From positions 478,399 through 542,398 of the forward strand of contig NZ_CANMFS010000003.1 in the NCBI RefSeq assembly GCF_947497275.1: a stretch of 64,000 nt of DNA, in the 5' to 3' direction. Positions within the stretch are counted from its first letter, which is position 1. Each line of letters starts with the position of its first letter. Under the pieces are notes generated by a model. It had not been told where the DNA came from and did not search any database. It saw only the letters and a program-made list of their open reading frames with translations. Source of the DNA: an uncultured Sulfitobacter sp. (GTDB lineage Bacteria; Pseudomonadota; Alphaproteobacteria; Rhodobacterales; Rhodobacteraceae). Positions 8,948 to 18,012 of this stretch are shown piece by piece. A program made the position numbers and the translations under genes.

Positions 8948-11023
8948 ATGGTTCAGATGGTCAATGTCACCTACGGCACCTCCAAGGCGACCACAAACGC
9001 CCTTGGTCAGCGCCCGATGCAGGCCCGCACCTATGCCGCCCGCGCGGCGCAGTTCCTGCTTCTGAAAGCGCCGCCAGCAGCTGGCAAGAGCCGGGCGCTG
9101 ATGTTCGTGGCGCTCGACAAGCTGCGCCATCAGGGGCTGGAGAAGGTAATCGTCTGCGTGCCCGAAACCTCGATTGGCGGGTCGTTCCAATCGACCGATC
9201 TGACGAGTTACGGGTTCGAGGCGGATTGGGAGGTCGATGACCGCTGGAACCTTTGCCTGACCGGCGAGGAGGCCGACAAGCAAAAGGTGAAGGCCTTCCA
9301 GAGCTTTATGGACAGCGATTCCAAGGTGTTGGTCTGCACCCACGCCACCTTCCGCTTCGGCTTTGACGAGGTGATCAAGAGCAAGGGGATCGAAGCGTTC
9401 GACAGCTGCTTCATCGCCATCGACGAATTCCACCATGTTTCGGCCTCGGACAACAACCGGCTGGGGGTGATCCTGCGCAGCCTGATCAATCGCGCTGAGT
9501 GCCATGTGATGGCGATGACCGGCAGCTATTTCCGTGGCGATGCTGACCCGGTGATGCGCCCCGAGGACGAAGACCGCTTCACCAAGATCACCTACAGCTA
9601 TTACGAGCAGCTGGAGGGCTACGCCTGGCTCAAGGCGCTTGGGATCAACTATGAGTTTTACAAAGGCAATTACGTCAATGGGCTGCCGGGGGTGCTGGAC
9701 CCCGATCAGAAGACGATCATCCACATCCCGCATCGGGGGTCGTCCGAAGCGTTCGATGACAAGTTCAACGAGGTGGGGAAGATCATCGACCTGCTGGGCG
9801 CCCATGAAGGGCGCGATCCCGAGACGGGGTTTGACCTGGTGCGCAAGCTCGATGGCGGGCTGCTGAAGGTCGCGGACCTGGTGGATGACGGGCCGGGGCG
9901 TGATATCGTTAAGGCCGCGCTGTCGCGCGAGATCAAGGGGCCGGATGGCAGGCGGGATGATGTGGCGGACCGGGCCAAGGTCGACATCATTATCGCCCTC
10001 GGCATGGCGAAGGAGGGATTTGACTGGGTCTGGTGCGAACATGCGCTGACGATTGGCTATCGGTCGTCCCTGACTGAGATCGTGCAGATCATCGGACGCG
10101 CGACCCGCGATGCACCAGGAAAGCCCCGCGCGTTGTTCACCAACCTCGTTGCCGAACCCGGCGTGGAAACCGGCGTTGTGACCGATGCTGTGAACGACAT
10201 GCTCAAAGCGATCTCCGGCTCGCTACTGATGGAGCAGGTGCTGGCCCCGAACTTCAAGTTCTACCGCCGCGAGGATGGCGATGTGCGTGCACCGATGGGG
10301 ACCGATGACGAGGGCAATATCACCATCGGCATCAAGGGACTGGTCGAACCGCCCACGGACCGCTCACGCGAGATCTGTGAGAAGGACATGAACGACCTGA
10401 TGGCGACGGCCTATCAAGAGATGGACCGGCGCGTTTTGTCGCCTGATACGGCACCAGAGGTCGCCACCCAGATGGTGCTGACCGACATCATTGAGAAGCG
10501 CTATGAGACGCTGGATGTTGAGGAAGCGGAATCCGTTCGTCAACATCTGGCCGCCCATATGAACGTGCTGACGCTGGCGCGGAAGGAAGCCGAGCACGGG
10601 TTTGCCGAGGGACAATCGCCCCTAAGTGGCACGCCCCCAAAGCCGAGCAGTGACGGAGATGAAGGTGAACCCGCCAGCGCGCCGAACACCCTGCTGGAGA
10701 TGGTCCGAAAATTCATCAACGTCCGCGACATCGACATCGAGCTGATCGACAGCGTGAACACCTTCCAGGAGCGGTTCGAGGTCGCGTCGAAATCGCTGAA
10801 CTCCGAACTGCTGTCGCACGTGCAATCTGCGATGGTGGCCTTGCGCGTGAACATGACCGGCGACGAGGCCAGAACGCTTTGGCCTCGCATCAAGGCATTC
10901 CGCGCTGCCGAAGGACGTGAGCCGAATGTCCATTCCGCTATCCCGCTTGAAAAGCGCATGGCAGAGGCACTTGCTTGGCTGAAGGCAGAAAAGGCCAAGC
11001 GCCTGCGTGAGGGGGCTCTGTAA
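8948..11023 (+). CDS. superfamily 2 DEAD/DEAH-type helicase of the methyltransferase cassette
   Basis: A 691-residue SF2 helicase. Walker A is APPAAGKS (residues 41-48), Walker B/motif II is IDEFHH (DEFHH 159-163, in place of DEAH), motif III is MTGSYF, and motif VI is QIIGRATRD (380-388). This is the layout of restriction-enzyme translocases. A charged linker near residues 555-580 separates a helical C-terminal region of unknown role. No nuclease motif is visible, so this is probably the ATP-driven translocating subunit that acts with the GIY-YIG protein. It starts right after the methyltransferase stop, and its TAA overlaps the next ATG by one base (TAATG), which strongly suggests translational coupling. 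Confidence 0.85.
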   Translation: MVQMVNVTYGTSKATTNALGQRPMQARTYAARAAQFLLLKAPPAAGKSRALMFVALDKLRHQGLEKVIVCVPETSIGGSFQSTDLTSYGFEADWEVDDRWNLCLTGEEADKQKVKAFQSFMDSDSKVLVCTHATFRFGFDEVIKSKGIEAFDSCFIAIDEFHHVSASDNNRLGVILRSLINRAECHVMAMTGSYFRGDADPVMRPEDEDRFTKITYSYYEQLEGYAWLKALGINYEFYKGNYVNGLPGVLDPDQKTIIHIPHRGSSEAFDDKFNEVGKIIDLLGAHEGRDPETGFDLVRKLDGGLLKVADLVDDGPGRDIVKAALSREIKGPDGRRDDVADRAKVDIIIALGMAKEGFDWVWCEHALTIGYRSSLTEIVQIIGRATRDAPGKPRALFTNLVAEPGVETGVVTDAVNDMLKAISGSLLMEQVLAPNFKFYRREDGDVRAPMGTDDEGNITIGIKGLVEPPTDRSREICEKDMNDLMATAYQEMDRRVLSPDTAPEVATQMVLTDIIEKRYETLDVEEAESVRQHLAAHMNVLTLARKEAEHGFAEGQSPLSGTPPKPSSDGDEGEPASAPNTLLEMVRKFINVRDIDIELIDSVNTFQERFEVASKSLNSELLSHVQSAMVALRVNMTGDEARTLWPRIKAFRAAEGREPNVHSAIPLEKRMAEALAWLKAEKAKRLREGAL

Positions 11024-12237
11024 TGTCGCGCCTAAGCTTGGAAGACATTTTCGAGGAAGACGACGAGTTCGGCCTATTGGATGTCAAACTTCGCGCGGGA
11101 CGCGGCAATCCTTCGCAGGATCGTGGCGTCGCAGCCTTGCTCGAAGTAACCGCCTTCTATGAGCGTCAGTCGCGCCTTCCGCATCCAGATGCAATGGATC
11201 ATGATGAGATGCGCCTTGGCGCGATCTGGGACGCCGTGAAGTTGGCACCCACCGATCAGATGCGGGCCGTGGATCGGTTGGGCTTGCTGACAGAGGATGC
11301 GACCCCCACGCCGCGTTCCTGGCAAGATGAACCTGTCGACGATGAAATTCCCGACAGTTTGGATGACATCTTCGCAGATGATGATCTTGATGTTGACGCG
11401 TCACTGGTCAGTCTCAAGCACACCACGCCATCCGCAGAACGCCATGTTCCCGATCATCGCGCAGACTTCGTGCCCTGTCAGGATTTCGAGCGATTTCGGG
11501 AGCGATTCGAGACGGTGCAGCGCGGTCTGGAAGCAGGTGAACGCCAAGCAAACCCGGTACGGAAATGGTCGGTAATCGAGCCGATCGAAGGGGACTTCTT
11601 CATCAGGAACGGTTTGCTCGCCATGATCGCTGAAAAGTCGGAAATGACCGCCCGTGGCGGCGCGCGCGACCATCGGCTTCGCGTCATCTTCTCAAATGGC
11701 ACAGAGAGCGACCCGCTCATGTCATCATTCCGCAAATCCCTGAATGAGGACAAGACAGCTCGCATGGTCCAGAAGGTCGGCCTCGGGCCGCTTGATCCTG
11801 AATGGGAGAGTGATCAGCTCGAACTGTCGGGAACGATCTATGTTGCTCGCTCCCGATCCGAAAATCCCGAAATCAAAGGACAGCGCATGATCTTGCACAA
11901 GATCGGCGTAACCAGCCAAGACGTTGCCCGCCGCGTTGCAGACGCCAGAAACGATCCAACGTTTCTTCTGGCACCGGTGGAGATTGTGGCGACATACAGC
12001 CTGCAAAACCTGTCGCGTAGCAAAGTCGAAAACCTACTGCATCGCTTCTTCGCAGCGGCTCGTCCTGGAGAACTCTTCGTCACCGACCGGTTCGGGAAGA
12101 AAGTATTCCCTAAGGAATGGTTTTATGTCCTGCCAGATCACGTCGGCCAGGCTGCTAAACTGATTGAAGACGGGACATTGCATCAATTCAGATACGATGC
12201 CCGCTCTCAGAGGATCGTACCGAAAGCTGAAAATTGA
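11023..12237 (+). CDS. GIY-YIG (T5orf172/MUG113-like) nuclease of the methyltransferase cassette
   Basis: A 404-residue protein. The C-terminal part (about 268-345) resembles the GIY-YIG subgroup T5orf172/MUG113: GTIYVARS (about 270), then HKIGVTSQDVARRV (from 292) with the conserved Arg, then SKVENLLHRFF with the candidate metal-binding Glu (about 336). The acidic N-terminal 180 residues, including EDIFEEDDEF and a second similar SLDDIFADDD segment, have no recognised fold and may contact the partners. It is the third gene of a coupled operon with methyltransferase and helicase, so it is the likely DNA-cutting subunit. Endonuclease activity is inferred; no close named homologue is claimed. 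Confidence 0.8.
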   Translation: MSRLSLEDIFEEDDEFGLLDVKLRAGRGNPSQDRGVAALLEVTAFYERQSRLPHPDAMDHDEMRLGAIWDAVKLAPTDQMRAVDRLGLLTEDATPTPRSWQDEPVDDEIPDSLDDIFADDDLDVDASLVSLKHTTPSAERHVPDHRADFVPCQDFERFRERFETVQRGLEAGERQANPVRKWSVIEPIEGDFFIRNGLLAMIAEKSEMTARGGARDHRLRVIFSNGTESDPLMSSFRKSLNEDKTARMVQKVGLGPLDPEWESDQLELSGTIYVARSRSENPEIKGQRMILHKIGVTSQDVARRVADARNDPTFLLAPVEIVATYSLQNLSRSKVENLLHRFFAAARPGELFVTDRFGKKVFPKEWFYVLPDHVGQAAKLIEDGTLHQFRYDARSQRIVPKAEN

Positions 12238-13242
12238 AGGAGCCCAACTTTTGATACGAAGGACATCCTAACGCCGGTCGCTTCGATAGCGCCTGCCAAG
12301 CGCTGCCGTCTGTCTTGCAACATTTTCAAAGGGACCGGCAACTCAGGGCTGAGATCGGTGATGCTTTGCACCAGGCACGAATGCCGGCGCGGGTCCGTTG
12401 TCACTTTTCGCTTCAATTCTTGGAATGCGCGCGGGAACCCGCCACGCCCACCTCAGACCACAGCGCTACACGCGTCAGAGTTTCCGTACCGGCAACCCGG
12501 GTCGCTTGGTCATAAAGTTGAAACTCAATGCTTGTGCTATCAAAGTCATCGGTTTTCCGCTGCGGTTAGAACGAGCGCCACCGCGTTCGAGGTCGTCTCC
12601 CGTCGGTGGCCGGGAATTCGAAGACCGCCAAGGTCAGCCTTCTTTGACAGATGAAATGGGGGGCGCCTCGGATGCACGTTGAGGCTTCCATTCGAGTGAA
12701 TGCCAACATCTCTGGGGAATGATCAGATCCCAGCAGCGCGCTGCGTCTTCAGTGATGTACAATTTTCACGAGCGTCCAGGTCATCTGGAATTTGCGCCTC
12801 CTCCTTTAACTTCGCTCGTCGTGCGGTCGCCGAGGGCATCTCCATGCCCATCCGTCATACAGAGGAAATGGAATGGTTGCGTTCAGCCGAAAGCATTTTT
12901 CTGGCTAAAACAAAAAAACTTTAACATACCTGCTTCGGGGCAGCGCCGGACCTCCTACCCCTCGTAAAGCGAGGTTTGAAATTAAGCCGGTGAGGATGAC
13001 CTCCTGGGGACATGCAGCATTCGCAACGCAGCGCCAGCTAAAGGCATGATTGTTTGGCCCGAGAACTGCCGCAGCAGGGTATCAGAAAGATCGAAGTTTT
13101 TTCTTCGTGCTGCGGATGATTGGCCAATGTTGATTTCGAGAAGCAGAAACGAAGTCGGCACAACGCAAACGCTAACCTCAGGACCACGCACAGGCTTGAA
13201 GCTGCCACGAACGGCAGACGCGCAACAAACAGGAGGACCAAC
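12238..13242. other. 1-kb gene-poor stretch after the restriction cassette
   Basis: No open frame with a ribosome site or recognisable motif is found on either strand. Short overlapping frames in three phases at 12,200-12,700 look like decayed coding sequence. A segment reading KLNACAIKVIGFPLRL vaguely recalls an IS5-type DDE transposase, but it is too weak to call. The last 250 bases lead into the small gene at 13243. Confidence 0.4.
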
Positions 13243-13656
13243 ATGCTGCGCACGCTCCCCACGAAGACCCTGTCCGCAGAACCGCAACTTGCCATCACCC
13301 GCACATTCGTCGCCGAGCACGGAACCGACCTGTGTAACGCCGCGGGCAGGATCGCCGGCGAGGCCGGAACAGCCCACGTTCTGCGCCTCATGTCGATGCT
13401 GCGCAAGGCACCACGCCTTGACCGCACAATGCGCCTCAGGTTGGTCAATCTCCATCGCCTCCTTTCTTTGGACCCTGCCGGTGAGGCGCACGACCCCGAC
13501 CTTTCCAATTGGGTCTTCCTCGACCCCGCCAGCGAGGAAGTCGAACACCTCTGCCTACTCACCGACCGGCTCTATGATCTTTTGGTCGACATCAGCACTC
13601 TGGATGCGAAGTGGGAGAAACAGGCGCTCGACCTCCCGGCGCAGAAGGCAGCCTGA
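13243..13656 (+). CDS. hypothetical protein (137 aa)
   Basis: Not a family I recognise. ATG 13243 is chosen because a perfect AGGAGG (13231-13236) stands six bases before it; the longer open frame from 13120 has no such site. The protein is predicted mostly helical and soluble, with no signal peptide, membrane segment or cysteine cluster. Features visible are HVLRLMSMLRKAPRLDR (basic) and an acidic C-terminal half around EEVEHLCLLTDRLYDLL. It is the first of three small plus-strand genes before the core block. Good codon structure and an ideal ribosome site support it as real. Confidence 0.65.
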   Translation: MLRTLPTKTLSAEPQLAITRTFVAEHGTDLCNAAGRIAGEAGTAHVLRLMSMLRKAPRLDRTMRLRLVNLHRLLSLDPAGEAHDPDLSNWVFLDPASEEVEHLCLLTDRLYDLLVDISTLDAKWEKQALDLPAQKAA

Positions 13657-13964
13657 CATGCGGAACCGGTCGCGTAGTGCGCGCGACCGGCGACACTCTT
13701 TTGGGAGCGCAGCACAAGATGCCCAAGCGGAAAGAGCATCGTCTAAACAGTGGCACGAACAATAAACTGTCCCGCAGGACAGATTTCTTCTTCGTCTCTC
13801 AAAAGAACGACCAATGTTCTCTTCACCAGCACCAGCACCAGCACCAGCACCAGCCTCTGAAACCAACTGAAAGGAACATGCTCCCCGGCTCTCCCGAACG
13901 CAGCGCACATGACGCCGATGAATAGGCACCACCAGCACCTTTCATGCATGCAAGGGAGACAGTC
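13657..13964. other. intergenic region with hexamer repeat
   Basis: About 300 bases without a supported gene. It contains five tandem CACCAG units (13824-13854). Very short frames starting at ATG 13814 and 13879 follow plausible purine-rich sites but encode only 18 and 15 residues, so they are not called. Confidence 0.45.
13824..13854 (+). repeat. tandem hexamer CACCAG x5
   Basis: Five perfect consecutive copies of CACCAG plus one extra C. A related GCACCACCAGCACC occurs again at 13924-13937. As a unit of six it would not shift a reading frame if copy number changed. Slippage-prone, so potentially variable between strains. Confidence 0.85.
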
Positions 13965-14315
13965 ATGCTCAACACAAACACCCCGAATATCAGCCAGGCC
14001 CGCTTTGATGCGGTCGCCGCGACCGAAAGACACCTGCGCCGAAATGGTGCCAGTCTGTGCGATCTGCTCGACGCGCTCGACGATCCCGCGGGCTTCGAAG
14101 CGCTGTGCCGTCTGCATAGCGCCTTCAGCCATCCTTTTCCGGACGCGGATGCCGTCGAAGACGCGGTGCACGATATCACCCGCTTTCTTGCGGATCAGTC
14201 GCCCTCATCGCTCGACCGCATTGGATCGGAGCGCAACTTCGCTGCATCCGACATGGTGCGGTGGCATGGCGCTCGGATCAGCGAAATCCACGGGAGGTTT
14301 CGCCATGCCGAATGA
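13965..14315 (+). CDS. hypothetical protein (116 aa)
   Basis: Not a recognised family. ATG 13965 follows an AAGGGAGAC ribosome site; an upstream in-frame ATG at 13944 lacks one. The protein is helical, with an acidic centre (LLDALDDPAGFEAL and DADAVEDAVHDITRFL) and no membrane segment. Its stop lies inside the next gene, which begins at 14305, so the two are probably translated together. It lies in the same direction and of similar size as the 137-residue gene upstream. Confidence 0.6.
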   Translation: MLNTNTPNISQARFDAVAATERHLRRNGASLCDLLDALDDPAGFEALCRLHSAFSHPFPDADAVEDAVHDITRFLADQSPSSLDRIGSERNFAASDMVRWHGARISEIHGRFRHAE

Positions 14316-14697
14316 TCTGCGTTGTGTGTTGCAGATCATTAAAGAAAAGCGTCTGAGAGATTACCCTCGCTCATTCGGGCCAGAGCAAGATATTTGCGAT
14401 ATCACGCTCTGGCTGAACCAAAAGTTCCCATCACAGAAATCACGTCTTCTGGTGGATCGGCTGTACACCCATCGCAGCCGCGAAATCATTGGCCTTTCGG
14501 TCACCGGAATAGCCTCACATTCCTTGTCGATGACCCCAATCGCCTTGGAGGCCTTCTTGGCTTTGGGATATTCGATCCAGAAGGGGAGCGGAGATAGCTT
14601 TCGATGCCCCTCTTGTTTTGGGCGTCATTCAAAGCATGACGCAATCAAAGCCTTCGCACGCATCGAAAGCGCGCTACGCGCTCAGCGTTCACGATAG
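14305..14697 (+). CDS. hypothetical protein (130 aa) with a single CxxC
   Basis: Not recognised. The ATG at 14305 follows GGGAGG (14292-14297) and overlaps the end of the preceding small gene by 11 bases. The sequence is basic, with a C-terminal FRCPSCFGRHSKHD segment in which one CxxC and two His could bind a metal, and an ALEAFLALGYSI stretch that might be part of a helix-turn-helix; both are guesses. A good terminator follows at 14718-14742. This gene is the last on the accessory side before the core block. Confidence 0.55.
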   Translation: MPNDLRCVLQIIKEKRLRDYPRSFGPEQDICDITLWLNQKFPSQKSRLLVDRLYTHRSREIIGLSVTGIASHSLSMTPIALEAFLALGYSIQKGSGDSFRCPSCFGRHSKHDAIKAFARIESALRAQRSR

Positions 14698-14717
14698 AAA
14701 CACTGAAAAACGATATG

Positions 14718-14742
14718 AAAGGGCGGCGCGAGCCGCCCTTTT
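14718..14742 (+). terminator. rho-independent terminator after the small-gene cluster
   Basis: AAAGGGCGGC, loop GCGA, GCCGCCCTTT, followed by further T residues. It lies 20 bases after the stop of the 130-residue gene. The A-run on the left side would let it work in both directions. Confidence 0.85.
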
Positions 14743-14994
14743 CTCGTTGCAACACCTGGACTGGGTTCAGGTCTTAAACTTAGAGTATGAGTGATGTGCA
14801 GATACGCCTCTGGATGCTCGGGAGACTTCATCAAAGGTAGCCCAAGGATTGATCGGTCTGGCGTTGCGGCTGCACATTCGGATGGCTCTGGTGGGCGGAA
14901 AAACAAGAATTTGTTTTTGGTGGCCACACCCCCGCCCCATATCCTCCCTGGCAGGCTCGAACCCCCATTTAGCCTATAAGGGGGCCTAAACCGC
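14743..14994. other. spacer between accessory region and nrdJ
   Basis: About 250 bases bounded by two terminators with no gene. A T-arm-like minus-strand string, GGGGGTTCGAGCC (around 14955-14967), was examined for a tRNA, but no cloverleaf or acceptor stem could be built. This is the most likely place for the junction between accessory and core DNA; no flanking direct repeat was found. Confidence 0.4.
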
Positions 14995-15019
14995 AAAAAT
15001 CGGGCGTTTCCGCCCGATT
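14995..15019 (-). terminator. rho-independent terminator of nrdJ
   Basis: Read on the minus strand, AATCGGGCG, tetraloop GAAA, CGCCCGATT, then a T-run. It lies about 95 bases beyond the stop of nrdJ, in the right orientation. Confidence 0.85.
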
Positions 15020-15111
15020 GACTTATTTTGCTTGCGAAATGGACATTTCAGCCCGGCCGATGGCTATTTATTGGTGGTCAGATCACGACAAGCCAAAAAC
15101 TTAGCGGTTCA

Positions 15112-17400
15112 TTAAGAACACTTGCTGTGTCCGCAGCTGCCGCACGTGATGCATCCCTCTATCATTCGGAGGTCGTACTGACCGCAGCTGCTACACGCTT
15201 TGCCGCGCGGCTTCTCCAGTCCAACGACTTTTGCTTGTGGATCGGATTTCAAGCCTTTCCCCTCACCGGCGATAAAACCGGTCGCCACGAGATGCTGCTC
15301 GATAACTCCGCCAATCGCCGCGAGTATCGACGGGATGTACTTGCCGCCCATCCACGCGCCCCCGCGTGGATCGAACACAGCTTTGAGCTCTTCGACGACA
15401 AACGACACATCACCGCCCCGCCGGAATACGGCGGATATCATCCGCGTCAGCGCTACAGTCCAGGCGAAATGCTCCATGTTCTTAGAGTTGATGAAAACCT
15501 CGAACGGACGCCGATGGCCTCCCACGACCAGATCGTTCACGGTGATGTAGAGCGCATGCTCGCTGTCCGGCCATTTGATCTTGTAGGTCGATCCTTCCAG
15601 TTCTTCGGGACGGTCCAGCGGCTCGGACATGTAGATAACGTCACCATGTGGCGATTGAGGTTCCTCGCCATTTTGACTGATTACCTCGGGGGCGTCCTTC
15701 TTGTCTTCGGACACGGACAGCACGGACCCTGTCACGTCGTTCGGACGGTACGTCGTGCATCCCTTGCAACCTGAATCCCACGCTTCCATGTAAACGTCCT
15801 TGAACGCGTCAAAGCTGATGTCTTCGGGGCAGTTAATGGTCTTGGAAATTGACGAGTCCACCCATTTCTGGGCGGCTGCCTGCATCTTGACGTGGTCCAG
15901 CGGCGCCAGCGTCTGCGCGTTCACGAAATAGCCGGGAAGCTCCTGATCACCGAATTTGTCGCGCCACATCTGCACAGCATAATCGACGACTTCTTCTTCA
16001 GTCCGGCTGCCGTCTTTCTGCAGCACCTTGCGGGTGTACGCATAGGCGAAGACCGGCTCGATCCCCGAGGACACATTGCCTGCATACAGCGATATTGTTC
16101 CGGTTGGTGCAATGGAGGTCAGCAGCGCATTGCGAATGCCATGGGTGCGGATGGCATCGCGGACGTCCTCATCCATATGCTGCATGGTACCGGACGCCAG
16201 ATAGGCGTCCGCGTCGAACAACGGGAACGGGCCTTTTTCCTTCGCCAAATCCACCGACGCCAGATAGGCGGCGCGGGCGATCGCGTGCAACCAGTCTTCG
16301 GTCTGACGCGCCGCTTCGTCCGATCCATAGCGCAGGCCCAGCATCAGCAGCGCATCGGCAAGGCCGGTGACGCCCAATCCGATCCGGCGCTTGTTGTGCG
16401 CTTCCTGCGCTTGCGCGTCGAGTGGAAAGTTCGATACATCCACCACATTGTCCATCATCCGCACGGAAGTTGCGACAAGTGCATTGAGCGCGTCGACATC
16501 CAGTGTGGCCGTGTCCTCGAACGGCCCGGTCACGAGACGCGCCAAATTGATCGAGCCCAGCAAGCAAGCACCATAGGGCGGCAGAGGCTGCTCACCACAG
16601 GGGTTCGTAGCGGCAATGGTTTCGCAATAGCTAAGATTGTTCGCAGTGTTGATCCGGTCGATGAAGATCACGCCCGGTTCGGCGAAATCATAGGTTGCTC
16701 TCATGATCGCGTTCCACAGATCGCGCGCCTGCACGGTTTTGTAGACCTTGCCGTCGAAGACGAGATCCCATGATCCGTCCGCCTTGACTGCTTCCATGAA
16801 GGGGTCGGTGACCAGCACCGACATGTTGAACATGCGCAGCCGCGCAGCATCGGATTTGGCGGTAATGAAGTTTTCCACGTCCGGGTGGTCGCACCGCATT
16901 GTGGCCATCATTGCGCCGCGACGCGAACCGGCGGACATGATCGTGCGGCACATCGCATCCCACACGTCCATGAACGACAGCGGCCCGGAAGCATCCGCCG
17001 ATACGCCCAGCACGTCCGCGCCCTTGGGCCGGATCGTCGAGAAATCGTAACCGATGCCGCCGCCCTGCTGCATGGTCAGCGCCGCTTCCTTGAGCATGTC
17101 GAAAATGCCGCTCATGCTGTCAGGAATCGTGCCCATCACGAAGCAGTTGAACAACGTCACCCGCCGCGCGGTCCCTGCCCCCGCGGTAATGCGCCCCGCT
17201 GGCAGATATTTGAAATCTTCCAGCGCGCCGTAGAATGTCTCTTCCCACGCGTCCTTGTCGTTTTCGGCCTGCGCGAGATCACGTGCGATGCGGCGCCATG
17301 TATCCTCGACCGTCACATCGTGGGGCGTGCCGTCGGCCGCTTTGAATCGATACTTCATATCCCAGATCTGTTCAGCGATGGGGGCGGCAAAGCGGGTCAT
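15112..17400 (-). CDS. nrdJ: adenosylcobalamin-dependent (class II) ribonucleoside-diphosphate reductase
   Basis: NrdJ (762 residues) makes deoxyribonucleotides using vitamin B12 and needs neither oxygen nor an iron cofactor. Recognisable parts are NCFVMGTIPDSMSGIFDML, the active-site segment NPCGEQPLPP, the barrel region TGTISLYAGNVSSGIEP, and a C-terminal cysteine-rich tail (ACSSCGQ...GCITCGSCGHSKCS) that shuttles electrons. ATG 17400 (MTRFAAPIAEQIW) is chosen because GAGGA lies just upstream; the open frame extends to 17694, but that part has no NrdJ similarity and would overlap the next gene. It is transcribed alone, with a terminator at 14995-15019. No cobalamin riboswitch was seen in the 165 bases upstream. 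Confidence 0.95.
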   Translation of the reverse strand: MTRFAAPIAEQIWDMKYRFKAADGTPHDVTVEDTWRRIARDLAQAENDKDAWEETFYGALEDFKYLPAGRITAGAGTARRVTLFNCFVMGTIPDSMSGIFDMLKEAALTMQQGGGIGYDFSTIRPKGADVLGVSADASGPLSFMDVWDAMCRTIMSAGSRRGAMMATMRCDHPDVENFITAKSDAARLRMFNMSVLVTDPFMEAVKADGSWDLVFDGKVYKTVQARDLWNAIMRATYDFAEPGVIFIDRINTANNLSYCETIAATNPCGEQPLPPYGACLLGSINLARLVTGPFEDTATLDVDALNALVATSVRMMDNVVDVSNFPLDAQAQEAHNKRRIGLGVTGLADALLMLGLRYGSDEAARQTEDWLHAIARAAYLASVDLAKEKGPFPLFDADAYLASGTMQHMDEDVRDAIRTHGIRNALLTSIAPTGTISLYAGNVSSGIEPVFAYAYTRKVLQKDGSRTEEEVVDYAVQMWRDKFGDQELPGYFVNAQTLAPLDHVKMQAAAQKWVDSSISKTINCPEDISFDAFKDVYMEAWDSGCKGCTTYRPNDVTGSVLSVSEDKKDAPEVISQNGEEPQSPHGDVIYMSEPLDRPEELEGSTYKIKWPDSEHALYITVNDLVVGGHRRPFEVFINSKNMEHFAWTVALTRMISAVFRRGGDVSFVVEELKAVFDPRGGAWMGGKYIPSILAAIGGVIEQHLVATGFIAGEGKGLKSDPQAKVVGLEKPRGKACSSCGQYDLRMIEGCITCGSCGHSKCS

Positions 17401-17478
17401 GGCGATTCCTCGGGTTGGGGTCAGGACGGACGCGGAACATACTCCATCCTTCATAAAAGGCCACCGTTCATTGCAGTG

Positions 17479-17493
17479 CTGACGATGCGTCAG
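17479..17493. promoter_or_regulatory. palindrome CTGACG-ATG-CGTCAG in the nrdJ/DUF1489 intergenic region
   Basis: Six-base perfect arms with a 3-base centre lie about 80 bases upstream of both divergent genes. It does not match the NrdR box I know, so the regulator is unknown. Confidence 0.3.
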
Positions 17494-17565
17494 ACCACCA
17501 CAGTTTGCAGTTTGCGTGCTATAGGCTACCTTATATCGTAGCTCAGAAGTGAGTCTCTGGATAAC

Positions 17566-18012
17566 ATGGTGGGTAAGCCTGTGAGCAAGACCGTAAACCT
17601 GATAAAACTGTCCGTCGGCACGGAAAGCGTCGAAGACATGATGAACTGGCAACGCAACCGGTCCAAGCAGGTGACGGATGGGCAATACTACCATCTGACC
17701 CGCATGTGGCCCAAGCGGGTCGATGAAATTCTCAACGGCGGATCAATCTATTGGGTGATCAAGGGTGAAATTTCGGCGCGCCAGCGTGTGCTGCGGTTCG
17801 ATGAAAAGATCGGGGCGGACGGAATCCGCCGGTGCGGCATCGTTCTGGATCACGAAGTGATTCCCACCGTCAACGCCCTGCGCCGCCCGTTTCAGGGTTG
17901 GCGGTACCTGACCGTCGAAGATGCGCCCGCCGATCTGCCCAAGGGCCGCAGCAAGGAAGATCCGCTGCCGGTGGAATTGAACCGGGCGCTGGCCGAGATC
18001 GGCGTGCTTTAG
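17566..18012 (+). CDS. DUF1489 family protein
   Basis: A 148-residue conserved alphaproteobacterial protein of unknown function. Typical DUF1489 segments are NLIKLSVGTESVEDM near the start, HLTRMWPKR, GGSIYWVIKGEI and RRPFQGWRYL. It has no signal peptide or membrane segment. ATG 17566 is taken as start; GTG 17581 is an equally plausible alternative because most family members begin close to NLIKLSVG. It is divergent from nrdJ, and its last four bases overlap the convergent hisG gene. Confidence 0.85.
   Translation: MVGKPVSKTVNLIKLSVGTESVEDMMNWQRNRSKQVTDGQYYHLTRMWPKRVDEILNGGSIYWVIKGEISARQRVLRFDEKIGADGIRRCGIVLDHEVIPTVNALRRPFQGWRYLTVEDAPADLPKGRSKEDPLPVELNRALAEIGVL

Noticed and set aside
12358..12682. 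Transposase remnant (IS5-like)
   Set aside because: Only a vague match over about 16 residues (KLNACAIKVIGFPLRL), no DDE residues, no terminal repeats.
13814..13926. Tiny frames around the CACCAG repeat (18 and 15 codons)
   Set aside because: Too short to judge; the Pro-Ala repeat in one simply reflects the hexamer.
14940..14990. tRNA-like T-arm (GGGGGTTCGAGCC on the minus strand)
   Set aside because: No matching acceptor, anticodon or D stem could be drawn around it, and the T-stem itself does not pair properly.
17401..17565. Cobalamin riboswitch upstream of nrdJ
   Set aside because: The intergenic region is only 165 bases and lacks a recognisable B12-box sequence.
17401..17694. N-terminal extension of NrdJ
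   Set aside because: The extra 98 codons match nothing in NrdJ, overlap the divergent DUF1489 gene, and the ATG at 17400 has a good ribosome site.
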